A stretch of 64,000 bases of DNA from Frondihabitans australicus. GTDB lineage: Bacteria > Actinomycetota > Actinomycetes > Actinomycetales > Microbacteriaceae. Position numbers and translations under genes: made by a program. Under the pieces are notes generated by a model. It did no database searches and was not told the DNA's origin. It was given only the letters and a program-made list of their open reading frames with translations. This document shows positions 36,094 to 44,231 of this stretch, one piece after another. Location: NCBI RefSeq assembly GCF_003634555.1, contig NZ_RBKS01000001.1, positions 3,534,001 to 3,598,000 of the forward strand, given 5' to 3'. The number at the start of each line of letters is the position of its first letter. Position 1 is the first letter of the stretch.

Positions 36094-38043
36094 CTATTCG
36101 GCCTCGTCGACGGTGCCGTCGAGCCGCGACGCTTCGTTCCAGGTTTCCTCGGATGCCCATTCGGAGGGAACGAGGCCGTGGTCGTCCCAGTCGACAAGGG
36201 AGTCGATGAACCAGTCCTCGCCGATGGTGGCGTGCTCGATGAGGATGATTTGGAACTTCGGGGCGAGGTCCAGGCAGAAGTCAAACAGTTGCCGCACCAT
36301 TCGCCGGACGACGTCGTTGTCTCGGTCGCTCGACCCGGATTGCTGTGTCTGCGAGGGCTGGTCCAGCATCAAGAGCGCCGGCACCGGGCGGCCATGCGTG
36401 ACAAACCAGTGATGCAGTGCAAGGTGGGCGGCCACGTGGTAGCCGACCCAGTTCTCACCACTTCCGATGCGAGCGAGCGGGCGAGGCCCGCTGGGTGTGT
36501 CGGCGACGACAGTGAGGTGCTTCGGGTCGAGCCAGACTCGGTCCGAGTGTTCCACTTCCAGCGTCTGCGCGAAGTTGGTCAACGTCTCATTGACGGAGTC
36601 GAGGATCGCGATCATCCGAGCGTCGGCATCTTCGTCGAGGGAGCGCTTGAGCATCTCGACTCGTTCGGCAGCCCGTTCGGCGGCGATTCTCGTCGTGTCC
36701 GGGTCGCTCTCATTCACCTCGGCGAAGTTCGCGAGGGTTGCGTCGATGCGACCGCGAATGAATTCTCGGCTGGCGGGAGTGCCACGTTCGCCTGGCGTGC
36801 CTGCGGCGGACTCGAGGGCTGCGAGGGCGTCATCCGCGGCGACGAGTTCGCTTCGGATCCGGCTAGTTTCCTCCGTCAACCGCGCCAGCGCCTTCTGCCG
36901 GGCTGGGCGAGCGGCCGCCAGCAGTTCGATTTCGCCCTCGAGACGGGTAAGTCTCGCGTTGAGGTGGTCCGCGGTGGGGTCCTCGCCCTGCAGAAGCTGC
37001 GTGCACACGGGGCACCGTGCAGCCTCGCCGGGCTCACCGGTCAGGCCGATGCTGTGCAGGCGCCCGGCGTGCTGGCGAATCGCGGAGCCGTACCCGGACG
37101 CTCCTGCCGCCGACTCGAGAAGCAGGTCCCGGTCGTCGAGGACCCGTCCGAGTTCCTGACGCAAGGTTGAGCGCCGTGCTCTGAGCGCTCGTGTTCGGTC
37201 CTGAGCTTCGGCGACTGTCTCCGCGTTCGCGAACGTTTCTGTGTCTCGATGGCGGACTGTCTCGAGGATGCCGCGCAGCACCACGACGTTAGTGGACTCT
37301 TCCGCGTCGGTGAGGCCGACCGCGTGTGCTTGCCTTAGCAGTGACTGCAGCTGCTCTCGCGCGTTCTCGACGGTTATGGCGGCGCGATCCGCTGCGAGGC
37401 GGGCGGCGCGAAGGTCTCGCTCTGCGGAGGCGAGTTCCGCGCGTTTCAAAGCCTGGTCGCCATCGATGGCACCCAGGAAGAAGGGGAGGGCGTTGCGAAT
37501 GGTACGTGCGACACCGTCATCCGATTGTCGGTGGAAGAGGGTGTCCGACCGGGCTATCTCGTCCTGCCGTTGGAAGAGGAAGAACGCCGCGGCGCCGAGG
37601 GTGACGGCGAATGGGCCTTGCAAATCCCCGTTATCGAGTCGCGCGTCCCGTAACCCGATTCGTTCTCCGACTTCCACTCGCATGGAAACGGAGTCGGTGT
37701 TCGGGTGCAGCTCGGCGTGCGTTGGAAGGTCCAGGGTGTCGCCGCCGAAGCGGATCATGGACTGGCTGGTGCCTTTGTGGTCGTCGGGGACCCTCGGGCG
37801 GCCTAGGAACACACGTGCTCCGTCGTCGAGTTGCCAGAGAGTGCCGAACCAGGCGACGGTCAGGTCGATGATGCCCGCCGGTATCGATGGTTCGTCGCGT
37901 CCCAGGCAGAAGTCGACGATGTCCAGGAGGGCGGTCTTCCCGGTGCGTGACGGTCCGGCGACGATGTTCAGCTGGCCGGGGCGGAAGAGAACTTCGTGGA
38001 CACGACCGTCAGTGTGAAAGAGAGCGACCTTCAGGAGTTGCAC
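36094..38043 (-). CDS. ABC-3C system ATPase (DUF3732, SMC/Rad50-like)
   Basis: A 649-aa SMC-like ABC ATPase of the DUF3732 group. Walker A GPSRTGKT is at residues 30-37, directly in the fold's first strand-loop. Long coiled coils (about 195-330 and 355-500) flank a CPVC motif near 342, a zinc-hook-like tip. The signature region IGSGENWVGYHVAAHLALH is near 520 and Walker B LLMLDQPSQ near 555. In ABC-three-component systems this ATPase works with a middle component and an effector-bearing C-terminal component, both encoded upstream here. GTG 38043 was chosen: it lies 5 bases after the preceding stop and seven residues before the first beta strand. The predicted role is antiphage or anti-mobile-element defence. 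Confidence 0.85.
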   Translation of the reverse strand: MQLLKVALFHTDGRVHEVLFRPGQLNIVAGPSRTGKTALLDIVDFCLGRDEPSIPAGIIDLTVAWFGTLWQLDDGARVFLGRPRVPDDHKGTSQSMIRFGGDTLDLPTHAELHPNTDSVSMRVEVGERIGLRDARLDNGDLQGPFAVTLGAAAFFLFQRQDEIARSDTLFHRQSDDGVARTIRNALPFFLGAIDGDQALKRAELASAERDLRAARLAADRAAITVENAREQLQSLLRQAHAVGLTDAEESTNVVVLRGILETVRHRDTETFANAETVAEAQDRTRALRARRSTLRQELGRVLDDRDLLLESAAGASGYGSAIRQHAGRLHSIGLTGEPGEAARCPVCTQLLQGEDPTADHLNARLTRLEGEIELLAAARPARQKALARLTEETSRIRSELVAADDALAALESAAGTPGERGTPASREFIRGRIDATLANFAEVNESDPDTTRIAAERAAERVEMLKRSLDEDADARMIAILDSVNETLTNFAQTLEVEHSDRVWLDPKHLTVVADTPSGPRPLARIGSGENWVGYHVAAHLALHHWFVTHGRPVPALLMLDQPSQTQQSGSSDRDNDVVRRMVRQLFDFCLDLAPKFQIILIEHATIGEDWFIDSLVDWDDHGLVPSEWASEETWNEASRLDGTVDEAE

Positions 38044-38048
38044 GGTGC

Positions 38049-38564
38049 TTATGGTGTCACGCCGAGAACCGCGAAGACGGTCGGCACGCTTCCGACATGG
38101 GCGAACCACCGCCCAAGGAATCCGGCCGTGGCCATGATGGACCGCAGCTCGTCGCTGTTCGACTTCGGGATGGAATCCCGGATGGTCCCGCGAAGTCGAC
38201 CATCAGTGAGTTCCAGGGAGCCGCTGTTCAACCCCCACCGAAGGCCTTCCCTCACGTAGGGCGCGAGGCTCGCGGCCCGCCGGCCGATGCCCGCGTGGAT
38301 GACCGGGTTCTCTTGAACCCACCGCGGAAGATTCGATGTGATCCGGACTGGAACGACATCCCGCGTTCCCCCGTGCAATGCCATCGGTGCGACAAGGAAG
38401 CTGAGTTCCCACGGCATCAGTTCACCGCTGTGCTTAGCGTGCCGGTACGCCGCGGCGGCGATGAGTGCGGCGATGAGCGCCGGGTTCAGCATGGCGGCGG
38501 CTGCGTGGGAGCGGTTCTCCCAGTGCGGGAGGCCATCCAATGTGCGCGGCGGGGCGTCTGTCAT
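38049..38564 (-). CDS. ABC-3C middle component
   Basis: A 171-aa protein matching the pattern of the three-component ABC system middle component: ENRSHAAAAMLNPALIAALIAAAAY (in part, near residues 14-38), then the MPWELSFLVAPMALHG stretch near 50-65 and a winged-helix-like second half ending in ATAGFLGRWFAHVG. It is thought to bridge the ATPase and the effector component. Its ATG overlaps the effector gene stop (ATGA), and the ATPase gene follows 5 bases after its own stop. Confidence 0.8.
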   Translation of the reverse strand: MTDAPPRTLDGLPHWENRSHAAAAMLNPALIAALIAAAAYRHAKHSGELMPWELSFLVAPMALHGGTRDVVPVRITSNLPRWVQENPVIHAGIGRRAASLAPYVREGLRWGLNSGSLELTDGRLRGTIRDSIPKSNSDELRSIMATAGFLGRWFAHVGSVPTVFAVLGVTP

Positions 38565-39751
38565 TCGCGACCCACTGTCACCGACTCCAGGAGAGCGTTG
38601 AAGTCCTGGTGCCAACCGTGGTGACCCTCGTCGGCGATCTCCATCTGCACACCGTGCCCGTAGAAGGTATCCGCGTAGTCGGATCGGATCTTCATGGAGG
38701 CCAAGGTGCGCAGGGCGTGGAACAGTTCACGTCCCTTTGCTTTCTTCGTCTCCTCGGTTGCGTCCCGGGGCAATTCGTCGCACATGGCGTGGAACCGCCA
38801 CTCCCATTCGGTAGCGAGGGAGTTCTTGAACGAGTCGAACTCCCGCATCTCGATGAGGTCTCGGTCCAACCAGTCCGTGGTCTGCTCGACCTGCCGGTAA
38901 AAGTTGATGATCGACATCTCGACGAGCCTGTTGTTCAAACCGATGAGGTCCATCTGTCGAACGAACAGTCGGTCGCCGTGGTCGGCGACGATGCCGGACC
39001 AGGCGTCCTGATCGACCTCGTCGACCGTTGTGTAGAGAGCATCGCCACCGAATCGCCTGCTGAGGCGGTCGATTTCCGTGGCGAGCTGCATGGCGTTGAT
39101 GGATCCGCGGGATCCTCGCAGCATGTCGAGGGCAACCGCGTGCCACCAACCGAGAAGCGCCTGCTCGAGGTCCTTCTTGCGCGCTGCGTCTCGAGGCGGG
39201 ATGAGGAACAGTTCGCGGCGGATCTCGGCGAGTACGTCGCCGGTGGATTCGTCGAGGACTTCGACTCGCTCGAGGAGATCGTGGCGGGTCGAGTCTGTTA
39301 GTGCCAGCCAGGCGTCGCGTGAGGCTTTGGTTTCCGCGTTGTTGGATGATTGCGCGGCATGATTCAGGAGCTTGAGGGCCCGTGTCGAGTCCCGGTCGCT
39401 ATCAGGTCGTAGAAACGAAGCGGCTGATCCTTGCGGCGCCAGCGACGTCGTGACTAACGCCAGTCTTGGGCCATGCGCCGCGAGGAACCTCGCGTCATCC
39501 ATCCACACCTGGACCGTGCGCCACCAATCGTCCGACTTGTCCGTCAAGGGCTTCGTGCCAGGCTTGTGCGATTTGAGTTGCAGCAGTTCGGTCGGAGTGC
39601 CCTCGTCGTCCCAGGACACGTCGTCCCATTTCTCCAGGAGAATGCCCTGGTCGGGGCGGTCTTTGCCGAATCGGAGGAGTTCCAGCAAACCCCACGCGAC
39701 CTGGTGAAGATACCCGACCGCACTCGCCGATGCGTCATGACTGTTGCTCAA
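38561..39751 (-). CDS. ABC-3C effector component with Cap4-like nuclease domain
   Basis: A 396-aa protein opening the ABC-3C operon. The N-terminus has ASASAVGYLHQVAWGLLELL, then E40, DD43-44 and LLQLK with Q58 and K60. This E...DD...QxK set fits the restriction-endonuclease-like nuclease (DUF4297/Cap4-type) fused to many conflict proteins. The C-terminal half (about 170-396) corresponds to the ABC-3C C-terminal domain that contacts the ATPase. The likely action is DNA cleavage on activation. The start is TTG with a G-rich Shine-Dalgarno (AGGAGATTAGGGGG) upstream. Confidence 0.78.
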   Translation of the reverse strand: MSNSHDASASAVGYLHQVAWGLLELLRFGKDRPDQGILLEKWDDVSWDDEGTPTELLQLKSHKPGTKPLTDKSDDWWRTVQVWMDDARFLAAHGPRLALVTTSLAPQGSAASFLRPDSDRDSTRALKLLNHAAQSSNNAETKASRDAWLALTDSTRHDLLERVEVLDESTGDVLAEIRRELFLIPPRDAARKKDLEQALLGWWHAVALDMLRGSRGSINAMQLATEIDRLSRRFGGDALYTTVDEVDQDAWSGIVADHGDRLFVRQMDLIGLNNRLVEMSIINFYRQVEQTTDWLDRDLIEMREFDSFKNSLATEWEWRFHAMCDELPRDATEETKKAKGRELFHALRTLASMKIRSDYADTFYGHGVQMEIADEGHHGWHQDFNALLESVTVGRE

Positions 39752-39843
39752 AGCAGCCCCCTAATCTCCTCGAGTCCAGACGATACCGGGTAACACCGTC
39801 GCCGATACCTATGCGGCAGACGGGCGGCCCGACGTGGGGAGAG

Positions 39844-40689
39844 TCACTTGTCGGCGAATGGCAGGACGGCGTCGAGAGCTTCTGCCGACCGCAGGCCCGC
39901 AAGCTTCAACAATGGTTTCAGCCGCGTCCCAGAGTTGAGGTGCCCGACGAGCCACGTCGCCCGCATGCGGCGCGTCGTCAACGGAATCTGCGGGCCGGTT
40001 CGCGCGACGAAGTCGGTGATGAGGTTTGCGTTCGACCCGCGCTGTCCGGTCCGAAACGCCCAGCCCGTACCACCCGTCACGGCGCACCGGGTGATGAGGA
40101 GGTCGAGCCAGACCCCGTTGACGGGTATCTCGCGCTCCGTCCCGCCGACGACTCTGACGGTCCCATCGGCCAGCGACACGTCTTCGAGGCGTTGTCGGAT
40201 GATCTCCGCCCCGGTGAGGCCGGCACCGAACCCCAGGGCGAGGAGCGCACCGGTGGAGCTTGTGAGATCGTCGTTACGCATCGACCGTGACCAAGACCGC
40301 AGCAGTGCCAGTTCGCGGTCATCGTAGGGTTTAGATGCCTCCGACTTCGCGAAGGTACGGATGAGGTCGGAGGTGCTGCCGCCTCGAATCGCTTCGGCTA
40401 CTCGTCGGACGCGGGCTCGCATCGTGCTCTTCCCGCCCGGCGTGTAGTCCTTCAAATACACCTGAACGAATCGTTCGAGAGTCCGCGGCGAGAGGACGTC
40501 GGTGTCGTTCAAGGGGATGTGGTTGATGAATGCGTAGTGGACAAGCCTTGAGACCACCGGGTTGAGTTGGTCGCGGCTGTACACGACGAGGGGTTCCGCC
40601 CGGGCTACGAGATCGTGCACGTACGGGGCGATGGCCTCCCAGTCGCGTTGCGGCAGCTTGGGCTGGTATGGCTTTGGTTCGTTTCCCAT
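39844..40689 (-). CDS. Degenerate tyrosine-recombinase-like protein B
   Basis: A 281-aa homologue of the protein at 34882-35883. Alignable stretches are LERFVQVYLKDYTPGGKS with RRFLHTVYTNVNTRTAYQS, FGAGLTGAEI with GGAGLRTPEI, and RMRATWLVGHL with MKLRDTWIVDML. The first catalytic arginine is replaced (T159) and the nucleophile tyrosine is missing (AVLPF in place of ARYEPF), so strand cleavage is not expected. It may bind DNA as a regulator or accessory factor. It lies 92 bp upstream of the ABC-3C effector gene on the same strand and is divergent from a small HTH gene. Its first codon is ATG 40689. Confidence 0.65.
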   Translation of the reverse strand: MGNEPKPYQPKLPQRDWEAIAPYVHDLVARAEPLVVYSRDQLNPVVSRLVHYAFINHIPLNDTDVLSPRTLERFVQVYLKDYTPGGKSTMRARVRRVAEAIRGGSTSDLIRTFAKSEASKPYDDRELALLRSWSRSMRNDDLTSSTGALLALGFGAGLTGAEIIRQRLEDVSLADGTVRVVGGTEREIPVNGVWLDLLITRCAVTGGTGWAFRTGQRGSNANLITDFVARTGPQIPLTTRRMRATWLVGHLNSGTRLKPLLKLAGLRSAEALDAVLPFADK

Positions 40690-40744
40690 GTCGTCACGGC
40701 CGTCCTAGCCTTGGCCGGGGGCTGTTGGCCCGTACGCTAAGCGC

Positions 40745-41026
40745 ATGGGACGGCCGAGCAGAATGACGCCTGCTGAGCTTGCGGCGCCCCCGTGGCCGGA
40801 ATCACCGTCAACTGACGCATTGGGTGAGACCGCCCGCCAGTTTGTCCTCAACGTGAGAAAGGTCATGGACGGTCGAAGTATTCGCGCCGTCGCCCTGACA
40901 TGCGGGGTTGGCAACGTCACCCTCGCCAACCTTCTCGCCGGCCGCGCATGGCCGGATCTCGCCACCATCGCCCGGCTCGAAAGCGGCCTCGATGCGGACC
41001 TGTGGCCTGGACGGAGAGCTGACTGA
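40745..41026 (+). CDS. Small XRE-like helix-turn-helix protein
   Basis: A 93-aa protein with a helix-turn-helix: RSIRAVALTCGVGNVTLANL near residues 44-63, followed by LAGRAWPDLATIARLESGL. The closest relative in the window is the gene at 51218-51505, which shares RQFVL and LAGRAWPDLATI. It is divergent from recombinase-like gene B across 55 bp and probably controls it and the ABC-3C operon downstream. The 29-nt repeat copy 2 begins 7 bp after its stop. Confidence 0.8.
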   Translation: MGRPSRMTPAELAAPPWPESPSTDALGETARQFVLNVRKVMDGRSIRAVALTCGVGNVTLANLLAGRAWPDLATIARLESGLDADLWPGRRAD

Positions 41027-41032
41027 GACTCC

Positions 41033-41061
41033 AGCACATTGTGCTCATAAAAATGAGCATA
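41033..41061 (+). repeat. 29-nt palindromic repeat, copy 2
   Basis: It reads AGCACATTGTGCTCATA then AAAATGAGCATA and matches copy 1 (35790-35818, opposite strand) at 24 of 29 positions. AGCACA-T-TGTGCT and GCTCAT-AAAA-ATGAGC are each perfect palindromes here. The rest of 41062-41360 holds no gene I can support. Confidence 0.65.
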
Positions 41062-41360
41062 GGGGTGCGGGATGGCGGCGTCCAGTCAGGCCGTGCGCCG
41101 GTCTGCGGCCACCCTGTAGAGCCGGCTGTCGTTCAGGCCTGAGTCTTCCCACCTCAGGGACGTGAATCCAGAGTCGAGAGGGCGCATTCGCTCGAAAACC
41201 GCCTAGGTATCACCTCAATTCAGGCGTGAATGTGGCCTATGCGGCGAAGTGCAGTCGCGCAGATACGCGCGCTACCGGCCGCGGCTTCCTTAGTGTCCAG
41301 CAGGGTTCGGAAGTCTTGGGTCTCTCCTTCGCCGGGTTCGTGCGGCGGGAATCGTGGCGG

Positions 41361-41399
41361 CCCGGAAGGTTCTCGAACTTGGTCGAGACACCTTCCGGG
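41361..41399 (-). terminator. Terminator-like hairpin after the degenerate methylase gene
   Basis: CCCGGAAGG-TCTCGA pairs with TCGAGA-CCTTCCGGG around a short loop. It lies 16 bp after the minus-strand stop at 41416, and its sequence recurs after the second methylase gene. Confidence 0.7.
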
Positions 41400-41415
41400 A
41401 CGCGTTCGTTGTTGT

Positions 41416-41973
41416 TTAGTTGGCGGAAGTAGGGGTGAGGCAGACGCCGAGTCCGGAATGGAAGACGGCGTTGGCGGCGGTGGTGCCGTAGGCGAGGAGG
41501 ACGGACCCGCCTCGAGGTCCGCCCTGGGCCCGCATACCGGTGCGACTGTCGATGTACTTGACGGTTTCGCGGATGAAGCAGGCGATGGTTGCGTCCTGGA
41601 TGGCGTTCTGGACCCACCTGTTGTTGGTGCCCGTGCGGAGGAGGGCGATGCCGTCGCCGTGGTCGCGGAGCTTGTGCCCCCAGAGGCCGAGGTCGGCATC
41701 GGGCTGGTTCATCCACACGGTTCCGTGCCACGCAGCGTAGATGCTGTCTTCGAGGGTGGTGATGTGCTCGGTGGCGTTGACGTGGGACTTGTCGGCGCCG
41801 GGGGAGCACACGTCCATCGAGAACTTCCTGATGCCGTACTCGCCGGTGGTGAGGTTGAGGAGGAGGTTTGACGGCGCGCACCATCGGGCGATGGCGGCGA
41901 CGGCGGTCTCGCTGGTGGACCCGGTCTCCATGGTGGAGGCCGGCGTGGAAATGGGGGTTGATGAGTTAATCAC
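41416..41973 (-). CDS. Degenerate phage-type Dam N6-adenine methyltransferase paralogue
   Basis: A 185-aa paralogue of the gene at 42334-42876, alignable end to end: both have FxMDVCSPGA near residues 50-60, GTVWMN near 85-89, LRDHGDGIALL and SVLLAYG...LG.C.TP. The catalytic NPPY is NQPD here (89-92), and the EWYTP of the sister protein is RWCAP (30-34), so methyl transfer is not expected. The GTG start at 41973 follows CACAGGAAGGGG and aligns with the start of the sister gene. Its frame is intact, so it may be kept for DNA binding or may be decaying. Confidence 0.75.
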   Translation of the reverse strand: MINSSTPISTPASTMETGSTSETAVAAIARWCAPSNLLLNLTTGEYGIRKFSMDVCSPGADKSHVNATEHITTLEDSIYAAWHGTVWMNQPDADLGLWGHKLRDHGDGIALLRTGTNNRWVQNAIQDATIACFIRETVKYIDSRTGMRAQGGPRGGSVLLAYGTTAANAVFHSGLGVCLTPTSAN

Positions 41974-42275
41974 CCCCTTCCTGTGCCTCGGGCCGCAGAT
42001 CGGCTGTGGGTCGTCGATTTCTGGAGCGTGTGGCCGCCAATTCAGTGGGTAACCGCAGCGCGTATGTCGTGGAAGTGTCCGTCTTCCGCTGCGCCTGCTG
42101 CGGCGCGCTACGGTCGGCGTCATCCGTGGGATCCAGGTTGAGGTGCACCCCCTGTTGGTCGGAAGCCTTCCGTTCGGAAACGTCGCGCTTCGGACCGCAC
42201 TGATGCTGGCTCGTACCGGTCCCACTACCGTGGATTTTCTTTGTCTCAACGTGTACATGCGGCGAAAACGGAGAC

Positions 42276-42321
42276 GTCCCGGAAGATTCTCGAAATTGTG
42301 TCGAAGAATCTTCCGGGACGT
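42276..42321 (-). terminator. Terminator-like hairpin after the Dam-type methylase gene
   Basis: CGTCCCGGAAGATTC-TCGA pairs with TCGAAGAATCTTCCGGGACG with one bulged base, 13 bp after the stop at 42334. It is a relative of the hairpin at 41361-41399. Confidence 0.75.
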
Positions 42322-42333
42322 GGTGGGTGGTGG

Positions 42334-42876
42334 TCAGCTGGCGAGGATGGGGGTGACGCAGATGCCGAGTTCGGAGTGCAGGACGGCGTCGGCGGCGGCC
42401 TTGCCGTAGGCGAGGAGGACGGACCCGGCGCCGGGGCTACCCGCGGGTTTGCCGGTGGAACCCTTGATGAAGCTGATGCGGCCGTTGATGAAGCAGGCGA
42501 CGGTTGCCTGCTTCAGGGCGGCCTGGAACCACTTGGTGTCGGGGCGGGCGAACACGAGCGCGATGCCGTCGCCGTGGTCGGCGAGCTTGCGCATCCAAGG
42601 GGCGATGTCGCTATAAGGCGGGTTCATCCACACGGTGCCGGCCCACGGGGTGGTGAGACCGTCTTCGACGATGGTCAGGTGCACGTCGGCCGGGACGTGG
42701 GTTTTCTCGGCGCCGGGCGAGCAGACGTCCATCGCGAAGCGCTCGATGGCCAGCGCTTCGAAGATGTGGCGCGGCGTGTACCACTCGTCGGTGGCGCCCT
42801 TGGCGGTCTCGTGGGTGAAGCCGGCTTTCTTGGCGGAGACCGGCGTGGACTGAGTGGGGTTGGGTGAATGTGTCAC
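42334..42876 (-). CDS. Phage-type DNA N6-adenine methyltransferase (Dam family)
   Basis: A 180-aa adenine methylase of the type found in phages and islands. DEWYTPRHIFEAL (residues 30-42) is the family's opening motif, FAMDVCSPGA (47-56) lies in the AdoMet-binding region and NPPY (85-88) is catalytic motif IV. It would methylate the N6 of adenine in a short, unknown site, often to protect the element's DNA; no cognate restriction enzyme is adjacent. GTG 42876 with GGGAGGAG just upstream matches the sister gene's start. The two genes with their hairpins form a diverged tandem duplication. Confidence 0.85.
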   Translation of the reverse strand: MTHSPNPTQSTPVSAKKAGFTHETAKGATDEWYTPRHIFEALAIERFAMDVCSPGAEKTHVPADVHLTIVEDGLTTPWAGTVWMNPPYSDIAPWMRKLADHGDGIALVFARPDTKWFQAALKQATVACFINGRISFIKGSTGKPAGSPGAGSVLLAYGKAAADAVLHSELGICVTPILAS

Positions 42877-43032
42877 CTCCTCCCTGTGCTGGATCAGATA
42901 TGCCAGCCGCGGATTTGGCCGTCGCGGAGGGCAGCTCGCCGGACTGACCACGCGTCTGACGAACGGTTGCGATCAGGGTCGACTTGCGATCTTGACGCCT
43001 TTCGCGGCAGGTACAGCTATGGAGGGATAGAG

Positions 43033-43106
43033 GTATATATATCTGTCCTCTATCTATCTCTCTCTTCTCTACATAAGAGAGATAGAAAAGTAAGTAAGTA
43101 AGTCAG
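43033..43106. other. AT-rich segment with hairpin and AGTA repeats
   Basis: About 70 bp of low GC in a GC-rich chromosome. It contains GGTATATATATCTG, a hairpin CTATCTCTCT (43054-43063) / AGAGAGATAG (43076-43085), and a run of AGTA/TAAG 4-mers near 43089-43103. It could hold promoters, an origin or a transfer site; nothing decides between these. Confidence 0.55.
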
Positions 43107-43676
43107 GCCTCCGAAATGGCTCTGCAGCCCTGATTATTCGGGGTTTCCGACGACTTGTGCCGGACTTGAAAGCGGCCAGCGGAATGGGTCGATTTCGGGG
43201 ATTTTCGGCGAATCGTCACGTTCGAGAGGGACACCGACGCACTTGCCCGATCAGAGTCAGCGCCTGTCCATTCGTCGATTCACGGTTTCTCCACGCGCGC
43301 GGCATAGAACGCGCCGGAAAACCTTCGCTACCGCGCTCGCTTGTCGAGTACCGGGCCGGCACAGTATCCAGGTCAAGCGCTTCCTCGCGCGCTAATACGA
43401 GCGTGCTGGGCGCGTGGCCCAAGCCGGGGGATCCGAAATATCCGATGGGAACTCGTGCGCACCTGGTCGTCCTCAAGCGTCGAGCCGGGCTAGCGTTCGC
43501 CACGGCACCGCCGCCGCCACCGCCTACGCGAAGCTCGGTGCGCCGGAGAATATCTTGCCGAAACTGCCCAAACAAATGCGCAACGCGGGCATCGGCCAAG
43601 TCGCACCTGGTGCAGCATGGGGCGGCCGCGGGCGTACTCGACGTAAGGGTCTGCTGCGGCCCCTGTCAGGCGGCCG
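43107..43676. other. Region without a supported gene
   Basis: Open frames exist on both strands but show Arg/Ser-rich, low-complexity translations without recognisable domains, typical of chance frames in GC-rich DNA. It may be decayed sequence. Confidence 0.5.
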
Positions 43677-44093
43677 TCAAAAGTCCTTGGCTGGCTTGTC
43701 GCCGGGAAATGGAATCCAGCGTCCACCATTGGCAGAGCGGCCCGTTGTTCTCTTGCAGTCGCAACTGTCGCATCCGCTCGACGAGTGATTCCTGTAGAAG
43801 TCGTGCGGACACTCGCACGACGGACTAGGCGAATGGAGGGTTTCCGCGCGGGCGAGTACTTGCTTCGTAACTTTCACCACGGCATCGCTGTCGGCGAGGT
43901 CTCGAGCCCAGAGCTGCACTCCGACCTCGTGAACCAACTTCGCCAGGGCGTCGAGCACCTCGGCTTCATCGGCTCTTGTCGCCCACCCGTAGTGAGCACC
44001 GGTCTGACCAGTGGTCTGCAGAGCAGCCGTGGCCTTTTTCATCGAGTCGATGATCGTCGTCCGTGCGTCGCGTTCCATGTCCCCAGAAGTCAC
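43677..44093 (-). CDS. Hypothetical protein with Cys-rich C-terminus
   Basis: A protein of up to 138 aa. Residues 1-90 look helical and soluble (MKKATAALQTTGQTGAHYG; DALAKLVHEVGVQLWARDL). The C-terminus has a cluster CECPHDFYRNHSSSGCDSC followed by DC, a pattern that could bind zinc. No family is recognised. GTG 44093 is the furthest start; ATG 44078 is the alternative. Confidence 0.55.
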   Translation of the reverse strand: MTSGDMERDARTTIIDSMKKATAALQTTGQTGAHYGWATRADEAEVLDALAKLVHEVGVQLWARDLADSDAVVKVTKQVLARAETLHSPSPSCECPHDFYRNHSSSGCDSCDCKRTTGRSANGGRWIPFPGDKPAKDF

Positions 44094-44231
44094 CCGTCCA
44101 CGCTAGGGGAGGTGCGGCGAGAACTAGGACCATCGGGTCACCCCAGAACGGGGCCCGCACCTGGTCGAGTTCCCCTGGCATAGACGCGTCGTCAGCGTCC
44201 GCTGGCCGTCATCAACCACATTGGAGACCCC

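Noticed and set aside
42334-42876. Restriction-modification system around the Dam-type methylase
   Set aside because: No restriction endonuclease gene is adjacent; the only nuclease-like domain nearby belongs to the ABC-3C operon.
43216-43599. 127-codon minus-strand frame
   Set aside because: Gly run, Arg-rich and no convincing start context; left as a gene-free region.
43157-43828. 223-codon plus-strand frame
   Set aside because: Arg/Ser-rich translation with a proline run and no domain; overlaps the better-supported gene at 43677-44093.
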